64,000 bases of DNA from JANQJA01 sp040880285 (GTDB lineage: Bacteria; Pseudomonadota; Gammaproteobacteria; Pseudomonadales; Azotimanducaceae). The DNA is taken from NCBI GenBank assembly GCA_040880285.1, contig JBBDIT010000075.1:1-64000 (forward strand), written 5' to 3'. The translations under genes and the position numbers were made by a program. Below, in pieces: positions 33,723-42,489 of the stretch (its first letter is position 1; each line of letters opens with the position of its first letter). The notes beneath the pieces are model-generated. The model ran no database searches. It had not been told where the DNA came from and saw only the letters and a program-made list of their open reading frames with translations.

Positions 33723-35036
33723 ATGAGCGAAGCTGTTTCAGACACTCCGTCTGCGCCGCCGTTAAAGCGGCCAGGAGATGCCGAAGAAGTGATCAGTGGC
33801 CCGATTCCGCCAGCAAGCGAAGTTGCGCTGGAGTCGATCAATCCGGTCAGCGCCCGGCTGTTTAGTGAGAACCGTTGGAGTGAATATTTCGAGCGCCTTC
33901 GGAATGAAGACCCGGTTCATTTTAACCAAACCGAACTGGCGGGACGTTTCTGGTCGCTCACGCGATACCAAGACATCAAGCGTGTCGATACCGACCAGGT
34001 AAACTTTTCTTCCGCCCATGGCATCACGCTGGGCTTTCCGGTAGATACGCCATTGCCGGAAGGTGCCCTCAATATCAGTATGTTCATTGCGATGGACCCA
34101 CCGACCCATGATGTTCAACGCAAAACCGTCACCGGTGTGGTTGCGCCCGGTAATCTGGCGAAACTCGAGCCGCTGATCCGTGAACGTACCGCTAACGTGC
34201 TGGACTCCCTGCCCGAAGGTGAACCTTTTGACTGGGTTGATACGGTTTCGATTGAACTGACGACGATGATGTTGGCGACGTTATTTGACTTTCCGTTCGA
34301 AGAGCGCCGCAAGCTGACGCGCTGGTCCGATGTTGCCACTGCGGTACCGGGGTCCGGCGTGGTCGAAACAGAAGAAGATCGTCGCGCTGAACTACTCGAA
34401 TGCTTGCAATACTTCACGCAACTCTGGGAAGAGCGCAAGAAAAACCCGGGGGACGACCTGGTGTCCATGTTGGCGCACGGTGAAGAGACCAGGAACATGG
34501 AACCCATGGAATTTCTCGGCAACCTGATCCTGCTGATTGTCGGTGGTAACGACACAACCCGTAACACCATGACGGGCAGCGTTTACTCGCTGAACAAGTT
34601 CTCAGAGCAATACGACCTACTGCTGGCAAAGCCGGAATTGATCCCGCAAATGGTTGCCGAAGTCATTCGTTGGCAAACACCACTTGCCTACATGCGACGA
34701 ACGGCCAATCAAGATTGCGAACTCGGCGGCAAGCAGATCAAGCAGGGTGACCAACTCCTGATGTGGTATGTGTCCGGTAACCGGGATGAGACCGTCTTTG
34801 AAAATCCCAACGAGCTCAATATCGAACGCAAGAACGTCAGGAATCACCTGTCATTCGGCTTTGGTATCCATCGCTGCATGGGTAACCGTCTTGCCGAGCT
34901 TCAGCTGCGCGTGTTGTGGGAAGAAATTCTCAAGCGCTTCGAGAAGATTGAGGTGTTGGCTGAACCAACGCGGACCTATTCGTCATTTGTGAAGGGCTAC
35001 ATTCACATGCCGGTCAAGGTGACTCGCAAGCAGTAA
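33723..35036 (+). CDS. Cytochrome P450, CYP153-type hydroxylase
   Basis: This 437-residue soluble P450 has the I-helix oxygen-binding region GNLILLIVGGNDTTRNTM (about 257-274), the ExxR motif EVIRW, and the heme ligand Cys in HLSFGFGIHRCMGNRLAE (Cys about 387). The wording of these motifs matches CYP153 enzymes, which hydroxylate alkanes, fatty acids or cyclic terpenoids at terminal positions with a ferredoxin partner. No ferredoxin or reductase gene lies beside it. The region to its left (33471-33722) is a promoter gap with no gene. A second, similar P450 lies at 59102. The adjacent alpha/beta hydrolase gene is 25 bp downstream and probably co-transcribed. Confidence 0.85.
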   Translation: MSEAVSDTPSAPPLKRPGDAEEVISGPIPPASEVALESINPVSARLFSENRWSEYFERLRNEDPVHFNQTELAGRFWSLTRYQDIKRVDTDQVNFSSAHGITLGFPVDTPLPEGALNISMFIAMDPPTHDVQRKTVTGVVAPGNLAKLEPLIRERTANVLDSLPEGEPFDWVDTVSIELTTMMLATLFDFPFEERRKLTRWSDVATAVPGSGVVETEEDRRAELLECLQYFTQLWEERKKNPGDDLVSMLAHGEETRNMEPMEFLGNLILLIVGGNDTTRNTMTGSVYSLNKFSEQYDLLLAKPELIPQMVAEVIRWQTPLAYMRRTANQDCELGGKQIKQGDQLLMWYVSGNRDETVFENPNELNIERKNVRNHLSFGFGIHRCMGNRLAELQLRVLWEEILKRFEKIEVLAEPTRTYSSFVKGYIHMPVKVTRKQ

Positions 35037-35060
35037 AAGCGACAGAAAGAGGTAGGTAAC

Positions 35061-35834
35061 GTGGAGTTCACCAAAGAAAAGGAAATTGACGGCGTCCTGC
35101 AGCGGGACTTTCAGGTCGATGTAGATGGCCAGCAGGTGCCTTGTGTGCTCTGGGCGCCCAAAGACGCCAGGGGCTCACGAACCCTGATCGTAATGGGGCA
35201 TGGCGGCTCGCAGCACAAGAAGACCATCAACATCCGCTCACGGGCCATTGAATATGCTCAACACTCAGGATGGGCGACTGTCGTTGCCGATGCGCCGGGA
35301 CATGGTGATCGGATCAGCCGCGAGGATGCCGTCAAACTGGCCGAAGAAGTGGGTGCGCGGGTAACCGGTCGGTCGACCATGAGTGAGGCCGACGCCACGG
35401 CGCGATTCCGGCAGATGGGTGAGCGGGGCAAACAGGCCGTTAAAGAGTGGCAACAGATGCTCGATGCCGTGCAAGCGCTCGACTTTATTGGTAAGGACAA
35501 GCCTGTGGGTTACTGGGGCGTCTCTATGGGCACGGCATTCGGTGTGCCTTTCGTTGCGGCGGAACCGCGGATCCAGTGTGCCGTGTTTGGGCTGGCCGGG
35601 TTACGGGCTGGTGCAACCGTAATGGAAGAGGCGGCCAACCAGATCCGCATCCCACTTCAATTTGTTTTCCAATGGGACGATGCAGTTGCGCCACGGGAAG
35701 CCGGGATTGCCCTGTTCAATGCCTTTGGTTCGACCGAGAAGACCATGCATATCAATCCTGGTGGGCACATGGACATACCGAACTTTGAACGCGACGCCTG
35801 GTATGCCTTCTTTACCAGACACCTCGAGGGCTAG
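35061..35834 (+). CDS. Alpha/beta hydrolase
   Basis: This 257-residue protein is an alpha/beta hydrolase with a nucleophile elbow GVSMGTA (Ser about 153), an MGHGGS-type oxyanion segment near the N-terminus, and a HIDI-like end of the catalytic triad in INPGGHMDI. The start is GTG after AGAGGTAGG. The 24-bp gap to the P450 stop suggests an operon. It could cleave an ester generated from the P450 or monooxygenase products, but the substrate is unknown. Confidence 0.75.
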   Translation: MEFTKEKEIDGVLQRDFQVDVDGQQVPCVLWAPKDARGSRTLIVMGHGGSQHKKTINIRSRAIEYAQHSGWATVVADAPGHGDRISREDAVKLAEEVGARVTGRSTMSEADATARFRQMGERGKQAVKEWQQMLDAVQALDFIGKDKPVGYWGVSMGTAFGVPFVAAEPRIQCAVFGLAGLRAGATVMEEAANQIRIPLQFVFQWDDAVAPREAGIALFNAFGSTEKTMHINPGGHMDIPNFERDAWYAFFTRHLEG

Positions 35835-35957
35835 TAACGCCGTTACGAATCCAGCGCTGGGCCCTTGATTGTGCGCTATCCTGGCGAAGGAGATGAACGA
35901 CTGGCACGGGTCGATCAGTTACGCTAGCCGACACCCTGGTTACACGGCTCATGGCGG

Positions 35958-38900
35958 TTACCAGGTATCAACGCAAGGTCGTTTGCGCGCTCCTCGCGGC
36001 CCCGCTGGTGGCGATGCCTTCAAACCAGCGACGACCCATCGACGGGTGTCGGCAGGGTCAATTACATCCTCTATTTCATACACATGCGCGGCATTCAAGC
36101 CCTTGCCACGGTCATAGGCGGCTTCTACCATGCGCTCGAATTCCGCCTTGCGTTCAGCCGGGTCCTCAATTGCCTCGAGCCGGGCACGTTGGCCGAGTTT
36201 TACCTGGCCCTCCAAACCCATACCGCCAAATTCACTGGTTGGCCAGGCAACCACGAAACCGGGCATCTTGTGACAACCCCCTGCCATGGCTTGTGCGCCG
36301 AGGCCATAGGCCTTGCGCAGGATTACCATAAAGGTTGGCACCGTGATGCTGGCACCGGTGACAAACATACGGGCTGCATGCCGGACGGTGGCTTCCTTTT
36401 CTGCCTCTGGCCCAACCATGATGCCCGGCGTATCGCACAGCAACAGGATCGGGATGTCGAACGCATCACATAGCGCCATAAAGCGCGCTGCCTTGTCGGC
36501 AGCATCACTGTCGATCGCACCGGACAGATAAGATGGATCATTGGCAATGATGCCCACGGGTCGACCTTCGAGCCGCGCAAATGCCGTGAACATGGCCTTA
36601 CCGAATCCTTTTCGAAGTTCCAGCACGGAATCCTGGTCGGCCAGATTGGCAACCAGCTCGCGGAGATCGTAGACGCGCAAACGATTTTCCGGAATGGCGT
36701 GCCGCAACAGGCGCTGGTCGAGGCATTCCCAATCTTTGAGCGGACCCTGAAAGTAAGACAAGTACTGTTTGGCAACCGCAACGGCCTCGGCTTCATCCTT
36801 TACGGCGATATCAACCACGCCGTTAGGGACCTGCACGGACATGGGTCCGACTTCCTCCGGGCGATACACGCCAAGGCCCCCACCTTCAATCATGGCAGGG
36901 CCGCCCATCCCGATACTCGAATTTTCAGTCGCAATGATGACATCGCAGATGCCGAGCAACGCCGCATTGCCGGCAAAACACAATCCCGAGTTGATTCCGA
37001 CGATGGGAACCCGGCCGCTCAATTGACCCAGCAACATCCAGGACGGCGTATTGAGTCCACCGCCACCGGTGATAACAGAACCACCACCAGTCGCGGCGCG
37101 ACTACCACCGCCAGCACGGCCACCACCACCTTCAGAAAAAAGCACAACCGGCAGTTCAAGTTTTTGTGCCACCTGGAACATACGGTCCATCATCTTGTGG
37201 TTCATGCCACCCTGGGTGCCCGCGAGCACCGTGTAGTCATAGGCCACGGCAGCGATGCGTGATCGTGACTCATCAAACTGATGGCCATTGACATGCCCGA
37301 GCCCCATGACCAGACCGTCAGATGGCGCGTAGTCCAACAATTCATCAACCGAACCACGGAGCCCAGCGCCCACCGCCAGCGAACCAAATTGCATAAACGA
37401 ATCTTCATCACAAAGATCGTGAACATTTTCGCGCGCGGTACGACCACCACCCTGATGACGTTTTTCAACCTGGGCCTGTCTCGATGCATCGGCAGTCAAA
37501 GCGCGTTTGCGCATGACTTCAGCAAGATCGGGCCTTGGCGTTGCGATATCCCGTGCCTCTTGCTGCACTTCAGCTGGCGTCGCGCTCTCGGATTCTGCGA
37601 TGGTGGCGAGCCTCGCACCTTCAGGCACGGTATCACCGATCTCGACATGGATGGCTTCGATTCTGCCGTCCACCACCGCACCAATTACATGTTCCATTTT
37701 CATCGCGCTCAGCACGAGGACCTCCTGGCCGCGGGCGACGGTATCACCGGGGGCAACACCAATACTGATAATGGTCGACTGCATGGCTGCCGTAATCGCG
37801 TGCACGCCCTCTTCCAGCACGGGTGTCACGGGTGACTCGGTCGCTGACTTGCCGTAACTCAACACCGCCAGGGGATCCGATGCATCGACCCGTGCGCCGG
37901 TGCGAACGCCGGTTGGTTCCGCCGCTTTCGCTTGCGACTTCTCACGGGTCAGGGTCTTTCTGGCGACAGGGGCTAACAAGAACCTGATTCGATCATCAAA
38001 GAAGCGGGTATAAATTTTGCCAGCCGAAAATTCCGGCTCAGATAACAGGTTGGAAAGAATATCGAGATTAGTGTCGATACCCACAATTCTGAAATCGTTG
38101 ATGGCGCGCCGCGCCCTGGTAACCGCGTCAGTGAAATCTGGCGACTTCGAATGAACGATCACTTTGGCCAGCAGCGAATCATAATGCGGGCTGCTGCGAT
38201 AACCGGCGTAACCGCAAGTATCGATCCGAATGCCGGGGCCGTGGGGCGGTTCGAATACTTCCAGTAGGCCTCCGGTGGGTAGCGACACGCTGTTCGTGCC
38301 GGTTTTCTCCATGTTGACCCGTAATTGAATCGCATAGCCATGTGGGATCGGCAGGTTATCGGCGGACAGGCCCAGACTGGCCAGATTGGCGCCGCCGGCG
38401 ATCGCCAGCTGCGTGCGTACCAGATCAATGCCGGTCACTTCTTCGGTAATGGTGTGTTCTACCTGGACCCGGGGATTGGCTTCGATGAAATAAAATGGTG
38501 AGCGCTCACCGAGGTTTTGCCCATCCACCAGGAACTCAAAAGTGCCCAGGCTGCGATAGCCGGTAGAAGCCGCGATTGAAACAGCAGTGCGGAGGATTTT
38601 GGCCCGCAGTTTCTCCGGCAGTTGCGGCGACGGTGCGATCTCAATGACCTTCTGGTGACGTCGTTGCAGACTGCAATCGCGTTCGCCCAGCTGGATGACC
38701 TGCTGGCCGTCTCCGACGACCTGCACCTCGATATGCAACGCCTTGTCGACCAGCGCCTCTGCATAAAGCTCGGCACTACCAAAAGCCAGTTCTGCCTCGG
38801 ACGCGCAGCGAGTCAATGCATCACGAATTTCATCAGCACTGTGCACAACCCGCATACCCCGACCACCACCACCGGCGACCGCTTTGATGATCATGGCCTG

Positions 38901-39371
38901 GCCCCCGGGCAGGGCCGACAGGAAGGCTTGTGCCGAATCCGCGTCCAGCGGCGAGGCGGAAGCCGCCAGAACCGGTGCGCCAGCTGCTTGCGCCGCTGTC
39001 CGCGCCGAAATCTTGTTGCCAAATAACTCGAGGGTCTCCGGCGCTGGTCCGACAAACACAATCCCTGCATCATGGCAACGCGCGGCGAACCTCGCGTTCT
39101 CTGCCAGAAAGCCATACCCTGGATGAATCGCATCACAATTGTGCGCCCTGGCAACTGCGAGCACCTGCTCGATATCAAGATAGGCAGGGGCACCCACACC
39201 GGTCAGGGCAACCGCTTCATCGGCATGAATTACATGCAATGCAGCAGCATCGTCCTCTGAATAAATTGCCACGGTCTCGATCGACATTTCCGATGCCGCC
39301 TGTGCCACCCGGATCGCGATTTCGCCACGGTTGGCGATCAACAATCGCTTGATACTGCCTGAATCGCTCAT
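35958..39371 (-). CDS. Single-chain acyl-CoA carboxylase (biotin carboxylase-BCCP-carboxyltransferase)
   Basis: This protein of about 1137 residues is a complete acyl-CoA carboxylase in one chain. A biotin carboxylase domain comes first (LLIANRGEIAIRVAQAA; AGGGGRGMRVVH ATP-binding loop). The biotinyl lysine is in LSAMKMEHV. A carboxyltransferase region has LFSEGGGGRAGG and the C-terminal GGMGLEGQVKLG segment. In most bacteria these parts are separate proteins; one-chain versions are known for long-chain acyl-CoA carboxylases. Residue 33 of the longest frame (ATG 39369-39371, behind AGAGAGGCAG) is the better start. It may carboxylate branched acyl-CoA intermediates, as in the atu/liu routes, but the substrate is not visible. 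It is convergent with the hydrolase gene. Confidence 0.85.
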   Translation of the reverse strand: MSDSGSIKRLLIANRGEIAIRVAQAASEMSIETVAIYSEDDAAALHVIHADEAVALTGVGAPAYLDIEQVLAVARAHNCDAIHPGYGFLAENARFAARCHDAGIVFVGPAPETLELFGNKISARTAAQAAGAPVLAASASPLDADSAQAFLSALPGGQAMIIKAVAGGGGRGMRVVHSADEIRDALTRCASEAELAFGSAELYAEALVDKALHIEVQVVGDGQQVIQLGERDCSLQRRHQKVIEIAPSPQLPEKLRAKILRTAVSIAASTGYRSLGTFEFLVDGQNLGERSPFYFIEANPRVQVEHTITEEVTGIDLVRTQLAIAGGANLASLGLSADNLPIPHGYAIQLRVNMEKTGTNSVSLPTGGLLEVFEPPHGPGIRIDTCGYAGYRSSPHYDSLLAKVIVHSKSPDFTDAVTRARRAINDFRIVGIDTNLDILSNLLSEPEFSAGKIYTRFFDDRIRFLLAPVARKTLTREKSQAKAAEPTGVRTGARVDASDPLAVLSYGKSATESPVTPVLEEGVHAITAAMQSTIISIGVAPGDTVARGQEVLVLSAMKMEHVIGAVVDGRIEAIHVEIGDTVPEGARLATIAESESATPAEVQQEARDIATPRPDLAEVMRKRALTADASRQAQVEKRHQGGGRTARENVHDLCDEDSFMQFGSLAVGAGLRGSVDELLDYAPSDGLVMGLGHVNGHQFDESRSRIAAVAYDYTVLAGTQGGMNHKMMDRMFQVAQKLELPVVLFSEGGGGRAGGGSRAATGGGSVITGGGGLNTPSWMLLGQLSGRVPIVGINSGLCFAGNAALLGICDVIIATENSSIGMGGPAMIEGGGLGVYRPEEVGPMSVQVPNGVVDIAVKDEAEAVAVAKQYLSYFQGPLKDWECLDQRLLRHAIPENRLRVYDLRELVANLADQDSVLELRKGFGKAMFTAFARLEGRPVGIIANDPSYLSGAIDSDAADKAARFMALCDAFDIPILLLCDTPGIMVGPEAEKEATVRHAARMFVTGASITVPTFMVILRKAYGLGAQAMAGGCHKMPGFVVAWPTSEFGGMGLEGQVKLGQRARLEAIEDPAERKAEFERMVEAAYDRGKGLNAAHVYEIEDVIDPADTRRWVVAGLKASPPAGPRGARKRPCVDTW

Positions 39372-39519
39372 ACTGCCTCTCTTTGCTGGTCGCCTCGTAT
39401 AGTAATTGATCACTCTCTCGGCGAATAGCCGTTGGGATTGGACCGGTAGCGCAGGGAGGCTGGACAAAGGGCTGTTTTCGACTTAAAAGTATCACTTCAA
39501 ACATTCAAGGAGGAAGCGA

Positions 39520-40440
39520 ATGAACGGTTGGAGACTGATACCCGCCATCTTGACGTTACTGCTGATCAGCGCATGTGACGGCACCGACCCACGACCTGAA
39601 GAGACAGAGGCTGATCGTACCGGGCAGCAGGTACCAGAGCGTGTTGATGCGCCGGTAATTTATGAAGGACTTGCAGAATTGTCAGGCGATGCGAGTCTCG
39701 CGTACTTGATGCCGGGCGTTTACGCGAATGTGTTTCCGCTCGATTTCTCGGGCCAGCGGCCAGCGAATCCATTAAACGTACCTCGCGAGATTGCGAGCCG
39801 ACTCAGGCAGATTACTCCTGAAATTCGCATGTGGAGTCCGCCGCCGGGCACCAGCATCGCAATTGAACGAAGGGGCTGGCATCAGGGCGATGTTACGAGT
39901 AACGGTAGCTGTCATATCTATTTTGATTACCGGGTTGATGTCAAAGAAGTCTCGGCAGGCGCCAATGGGAAGTTCGGCGTGACAACGACGCCGGTGCGAT
40001 GGGCCACGGCCTTTCCGCCGCCGGCAGGACAAACAGGTCTGTATGTCCTGATTGTGACCGAGGTTTCGATCAATGTGGATCGCATTGGTGAAAACTTCAC
40101 GGAAACGAATGCCAGCATCGTAAGAGAGCGCCAGGCTGCTGGCCAATCCGTTTCTACGACGATTACGCGGGCATTTGTCGTTGAGCATGAACTCGCCCAC
40201 GCCGAACAGATTCGAGCTGGATTCCTGGCGGCACTACAAACCAGGATTCGCGCCGACAGGCTGTGCGATCCTACTCGTCCTACCGCGCAACATGCGGCTC
40301 GATTAATTCAAACGGACTTTCCTCAAGCGTGGACCGCATTGGAAAATTCTGGTGCCGGTGGCGATCATAGCAACGCCCAATATCCGAACACGCCGGTTGA
40401 GACAGAGGCCAGACGCGCTGCCTGGCGGTTGATGCCTTGA
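39520..40440 (+). CDS. Lipoprotein with HELAH metal-binding motif, function unknown
   Basis: This 306-residue protein starts with a lipoprotein signal: hydrophobic RLIPAILTLLLISAC with the lipobox LISAC, so it should be lipid-anchored at the cysteine near residue 19. The mature part contains a strand-rich domain with a WHQGDVTSNGSCHIYFDYRV segment and later VVEHELAHAEQ (about 226), a HExxH-like motif (HELAH) of a zinc peptidase. Flanking residues suggest a DUF922-type secreted metalloprotease-like fold. I do not recognise it securely. Two cysteines (about 130 and 250) could form a disulfide. Confidence 0.55.
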   Translation: MNGWRLIPAILTLLLISACDGTDPRPEETEADRTGQQVPERVDAPVIYEGLAELSGDASLAYLMPGVYANVFPLDFSGQRPANPLNVPREIASRLRQITPEIRMWSPPPGTSIAIERRGWHQGDVTSNGSCHIYFDYRVDVKEVSAGANGKFGVTTTPVRWATAFPPPAGQTGLYVLIVTEVSINVDRIGENFTETNASIVRERQAAGQSVSTTITRAFVVEHELAHAEQIRAGFLAALQTRIRADRLCDPTRPTAQHAARLIQTDFPQAWTALENSGAGGDHSNAQYPNTPVETEARRAAWRLMP

Positions 40441-40448
40441 TCAGCGGT

Positions 40449-40946
40449 TCATTGGGTCGCCGGGCAGTTTTCCGCAATCAGGCGTTCGGCTTTGGTGACT
40501 TCCGTTGCACGTCGCTCGGGTGTGAGCTCTCGCCAGAGTCCGTCTTCGCCTTTCATAAAGATATTCCGGAACTGATTGAGCTTTTGAAGGGTTCGCCGCC
40601 CGAGCGTGCAGTTGACTTCTCGCCCCTGGCTGCTGACTGCTTCCATCTGCGCGATATAGTCTTCATCCTCGGCTGTCGCTGATGAAGAACCAGCAGCCTG
40701 ATTTTGAGAAGCCGATTCGCCCGATTGTGGTTCGCGACCACCCGGGCGTGGTGCTTTCGGTGGCTTCGGGATTTCATCGGCCACCCTGTTGCGCGGCTGC
40801 ATCTGGGAGAAGTTAAACACACCGTCGTCGTCCACCCACATATAGTAAGGGCGCTCCTCGGCATTGGCGCAAGTTAACGAAAACTGGGCGAAGATCAACG
40901 AGGTGATTATCAGGTAACGCGAAATTCCCATGTGGCTATTATCCAT
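40449..40946 (-). CDS. Small secreted DUF4124-type protein
   Basis: This 165-residue protein has a signal peptide (RYLIITSLIFAQFSLTCANA, cleavage near residue 29). It is followed by YYMWVDDDGVFNFSQMQP, the DUF4124 pattern of a short beta domain common in gammaproteobacteria. A low-complexity stretch rich in Pro, Arg, Ser and Gln comes next, then a helical tail with two cysteines. The function of the family is not known. It converges on the lipoprotein gene with an 8-bp gap. It marks the end of the core segment before the tRNA gene. Confidence 0.65.
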   Translation of the reverse strand: MDNSHMGISRYLIITSLIFAQFSLTCANAEERPYYMWVDDDGVFNFSQMQPRNRVADEIPKPPKAPRPGGREPQSGESASQNQAAGSSSATAEDEDYIAQMEAVSSQGREVNCTLGRRTLQKLNQFRNIFMKGEDGLWRELTPERRATEVTKAERLIAENCPATQ

Positions 40947-41033
40947 TATCGGGACCCACGCCGGTATCTAATAATGAGAGGTGCCTGACTATCGGTGCAG
41001 ATCCAGGATGTGCCCACGGGACGTGCTTATGCC

Positions 41034-41062
41034 TTGACTCACCGGGTCCGCTTCGATTTAAT
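41034..41062 (+). promoter_or_regulatory. Candidate sigma-70 promoter of tRNA-Phe
   Basis: TTGACT (41034-41039) and TTTAAT (41057-41062) are 17 bp apart. The expected transcription start, near 41069, lies 109 bp before the mature tRNA end, an acceptable leader for a tRNA precursor. Only DUF4124 lies on the other side, reading away. Confidence 0.45.
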
Positions 41063-41177
41063 AGCGCCTCCTCGAAGCAGGCCGATCAGGGCTCATCCTG
41101 AACTGGTCGCCTCTTGTGACTTTCGGCCTGGCCGAAAGCGCGTCCGGCATCTGCGTTTGCCACGTAAGCCGCACAAT

Positions 41178-41253
41178 GGCCAGATAGCTCAGTCGGTAGA
41201 GCAGGGGACTGAAAATCCCCGTGTCGGTGGTTCGATTCCACCTCTGGCCACCA
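41178..41253 (+). tRNA. tRNA-Phe (GAA)
   Basis: The 76-nt sequence folds as a tRNA. A 7-bp acceptor stem pairs GGCCAGA (41178-41184) with TCTGGCC (41243-41249). The D-arm contains AGCTCAGTCGGTAGAGC. The anticodon stem GGGGA/TCCCC holds the loop CTGAAAA with the anticodon GAA at 41211-41213. The T-loop TTCGATT is present, the discriminator base is A and the CCA end is encoded. It is the integration site of the genomic island. The integrating element restores the 3' half, so this copy is complete and functional. Confidence 0.95.
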
Positions 41254-41255
41254 AC
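41206..41255. other. attL: 3' part of tRNA-Phe (50-bp direct repeat)
   Basis: The 50 bp from GGACTGAAAATC to ACCAAC are identical to 58169-58218. The left copy is inside a complete tRNA; the right copy lacks the 5' half. This is the classical trace of site-specific integration into a tRNA gene. Confidence 0.9.
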
Positions 41256-41541
41256 GATTTTTCGCGGCCACGCCGCGAAAATATCGGGCGGCAGTGTTTT
41301 CGCGCAGCGAAAATCACGAGAGCCAACACGTTTTGCGCCTTCGGCGCAAAATCGTGGCCGAAAGCGACTGAAGACGCGAAAGGCAGCTATGATCACTCTT
41401 GCGAGCATTCCGAACGAACTCACCTCCTACGGCGAAGATCTCGGGCGGCAGTCATTTCGCGTAGCGAAGTACCAAGAGCCGAACAACCTGATCAATCCCC
41501 CTTGCGTGAGTTTTGCGGGACGGGAATTGATGGTTCACGAA
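41256..41541. repeat. Left copy of a two-part repeat block next to the tRNA
   Basis: No gene is supported here. The block contains a 10-bp-stem hairpin (41259-41281). It then has segment A (about 41274-41335, with CGCGAAAA ... TTTTCGCG palindromes and ending in AACACGTTTTG). Next is segment B (about 41336-41430, with GCGCCTTCGGCGC and a GAACGAACTCACCTCCTAC end). Last is a decayed second A. The same segments appear in the opposite order (B then A) after the right attachment site, at 58219-58405. Confidence 0.7.
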
Positions 41542-42489
41542 TCAATAGAGCTCAATTACTGATTCATGAGCGAGGCAACCTTCAAGGTCAACTCGCACGC
41601 GATATGTCCCCGCCGGTAGATCGTGCTCAAAGTAGTACCGCTTCAAGCTTTCGATGCTCGTGTCGAAGAGCGTTCGCTCCCTACCGTCATCGACACCCGA
41701 AACTCTCATGCGAATATCAATGTTCGCTCCCGACAGCGATTCCTTCACGCCGAAGGCGATACGCGAGGGCTCAGAGTCAATGAAATCGAGAGCGGTGTAA
41801 TAGTTGAAAAATACACCGGCCCCCTGCGCCTTTCGCACCTTGCCTAAAAGATGGGCCAATCCTAAATCATCCAACCGAAAGTTGAGTGTTTGAACATCTG
41901 CGTCAGTCCGCACAATGATGTGTTTAAGTGTGTTCTCGAGCGACAACGGACTGGCAGACAAAACTTCTGCACATCGCTGCAGAATCTGATCAGGTGATGG
42001 GTAAGCCTCGTCATGATAGATGCCCGAGAATTCGAGCTGATCAAATCCTGCATCGTCACTATAGACTTTTGAAGCGTGTGACTGCATGTTGCCGCAGGAG
42101 AATTGGGTTTCCGGCTGGGTCAGGAGTGCTTCAGCATCCAGGACCAGCATCACCAGAAACCCCGCATGCTTTCCCTGATAAAAGTCCTTGGGCTTCCTGA
42201 TCCCCTCGATATGAAATTGGGTGGGAGTTCTCGGCCGAAAGTACAACCTTACACGGGAGTGAGCATCGCTCCGGTTGTCAATAATGTCTTGAGGTGCGAT
42301 GTCGTTTTCAACGACGCCCTCCTCTTCAGCATGCATCCTGGAGAGCAGACTGCCGCGTGCGAGGATCGCCAACGCATTTTCCAGGGGCTCGTGACGAAAA
42401 AGATAGTTGGGCCAGACTCGTCGATAGTTGACGAATCGCGTTGACCATTCCTCCACGTGCCTGCGGAACCTACCGACAGTGATGCCCAT
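41542..42489 (-). CDS. darT: DarT-like DNA ADP-ribosyltransferase toxin (first DarTG pair)
   Basis: This 315-residue protein has the DarT/DUF4433 start: LFRHEPLENALAILARGSLLSR (two contiguous parts, about 29-50), then VRLYFRPRTPTQFHIEGIR, which in the family lines the NAD+ and thymidine-DNA binding site. DarT attaches ADP-ribose to bases of single-stranded DNA and stops phage or host replication. This copy is longer than typical DarTs of about 210-240 residues; its last 90 residues form an additional strand-rich region of unknown role. Start and stop fuse as TAATG with the upstream macro-domain gene, so the two are translated in coupled fashion. Confidence 0.75.
   Translation of the reverse strand: MGITVGRFRRHVEEWSTRFVNYRRVWPNYLFRHEPLENALAILARGSLLSRMHAEEEGVVENDIAPQDIIDNRSDAHSRVRLYFRPRTPTQFHIEGIRKPKDFYQGKHAGFLVMLVLDAEALLTQPETQFSCGNMQSHASKVYSDDAGFDQLEFSGIYHDEAYPSPDQILQRCAEVLSASPLSLENTLKHIIVRTDADVQTLNFRLDDLGLAHLLGKVRKAQGAGVFFNYYTALDFIDSEPSRIAFGVKESLSGANIDIRMRVSGVDDGRERTLFDTSIESLKRYYFEHDLPAGTYRVRVDLEGCLAHESVIELY

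Noticed and set aside
36084..38500. Several plus-strand frames of 100-190 codons opposite the acyl-CoA carboxylase
   Set aside because: All are antisense shadows of a GC-rich gene whose own frame is continuous and has every expected motif.
41256..41541. A CRISPR array in the repeat block
   Set aside because: Only two unlike segments in one or two copies, no regular spacing and no cas genes.
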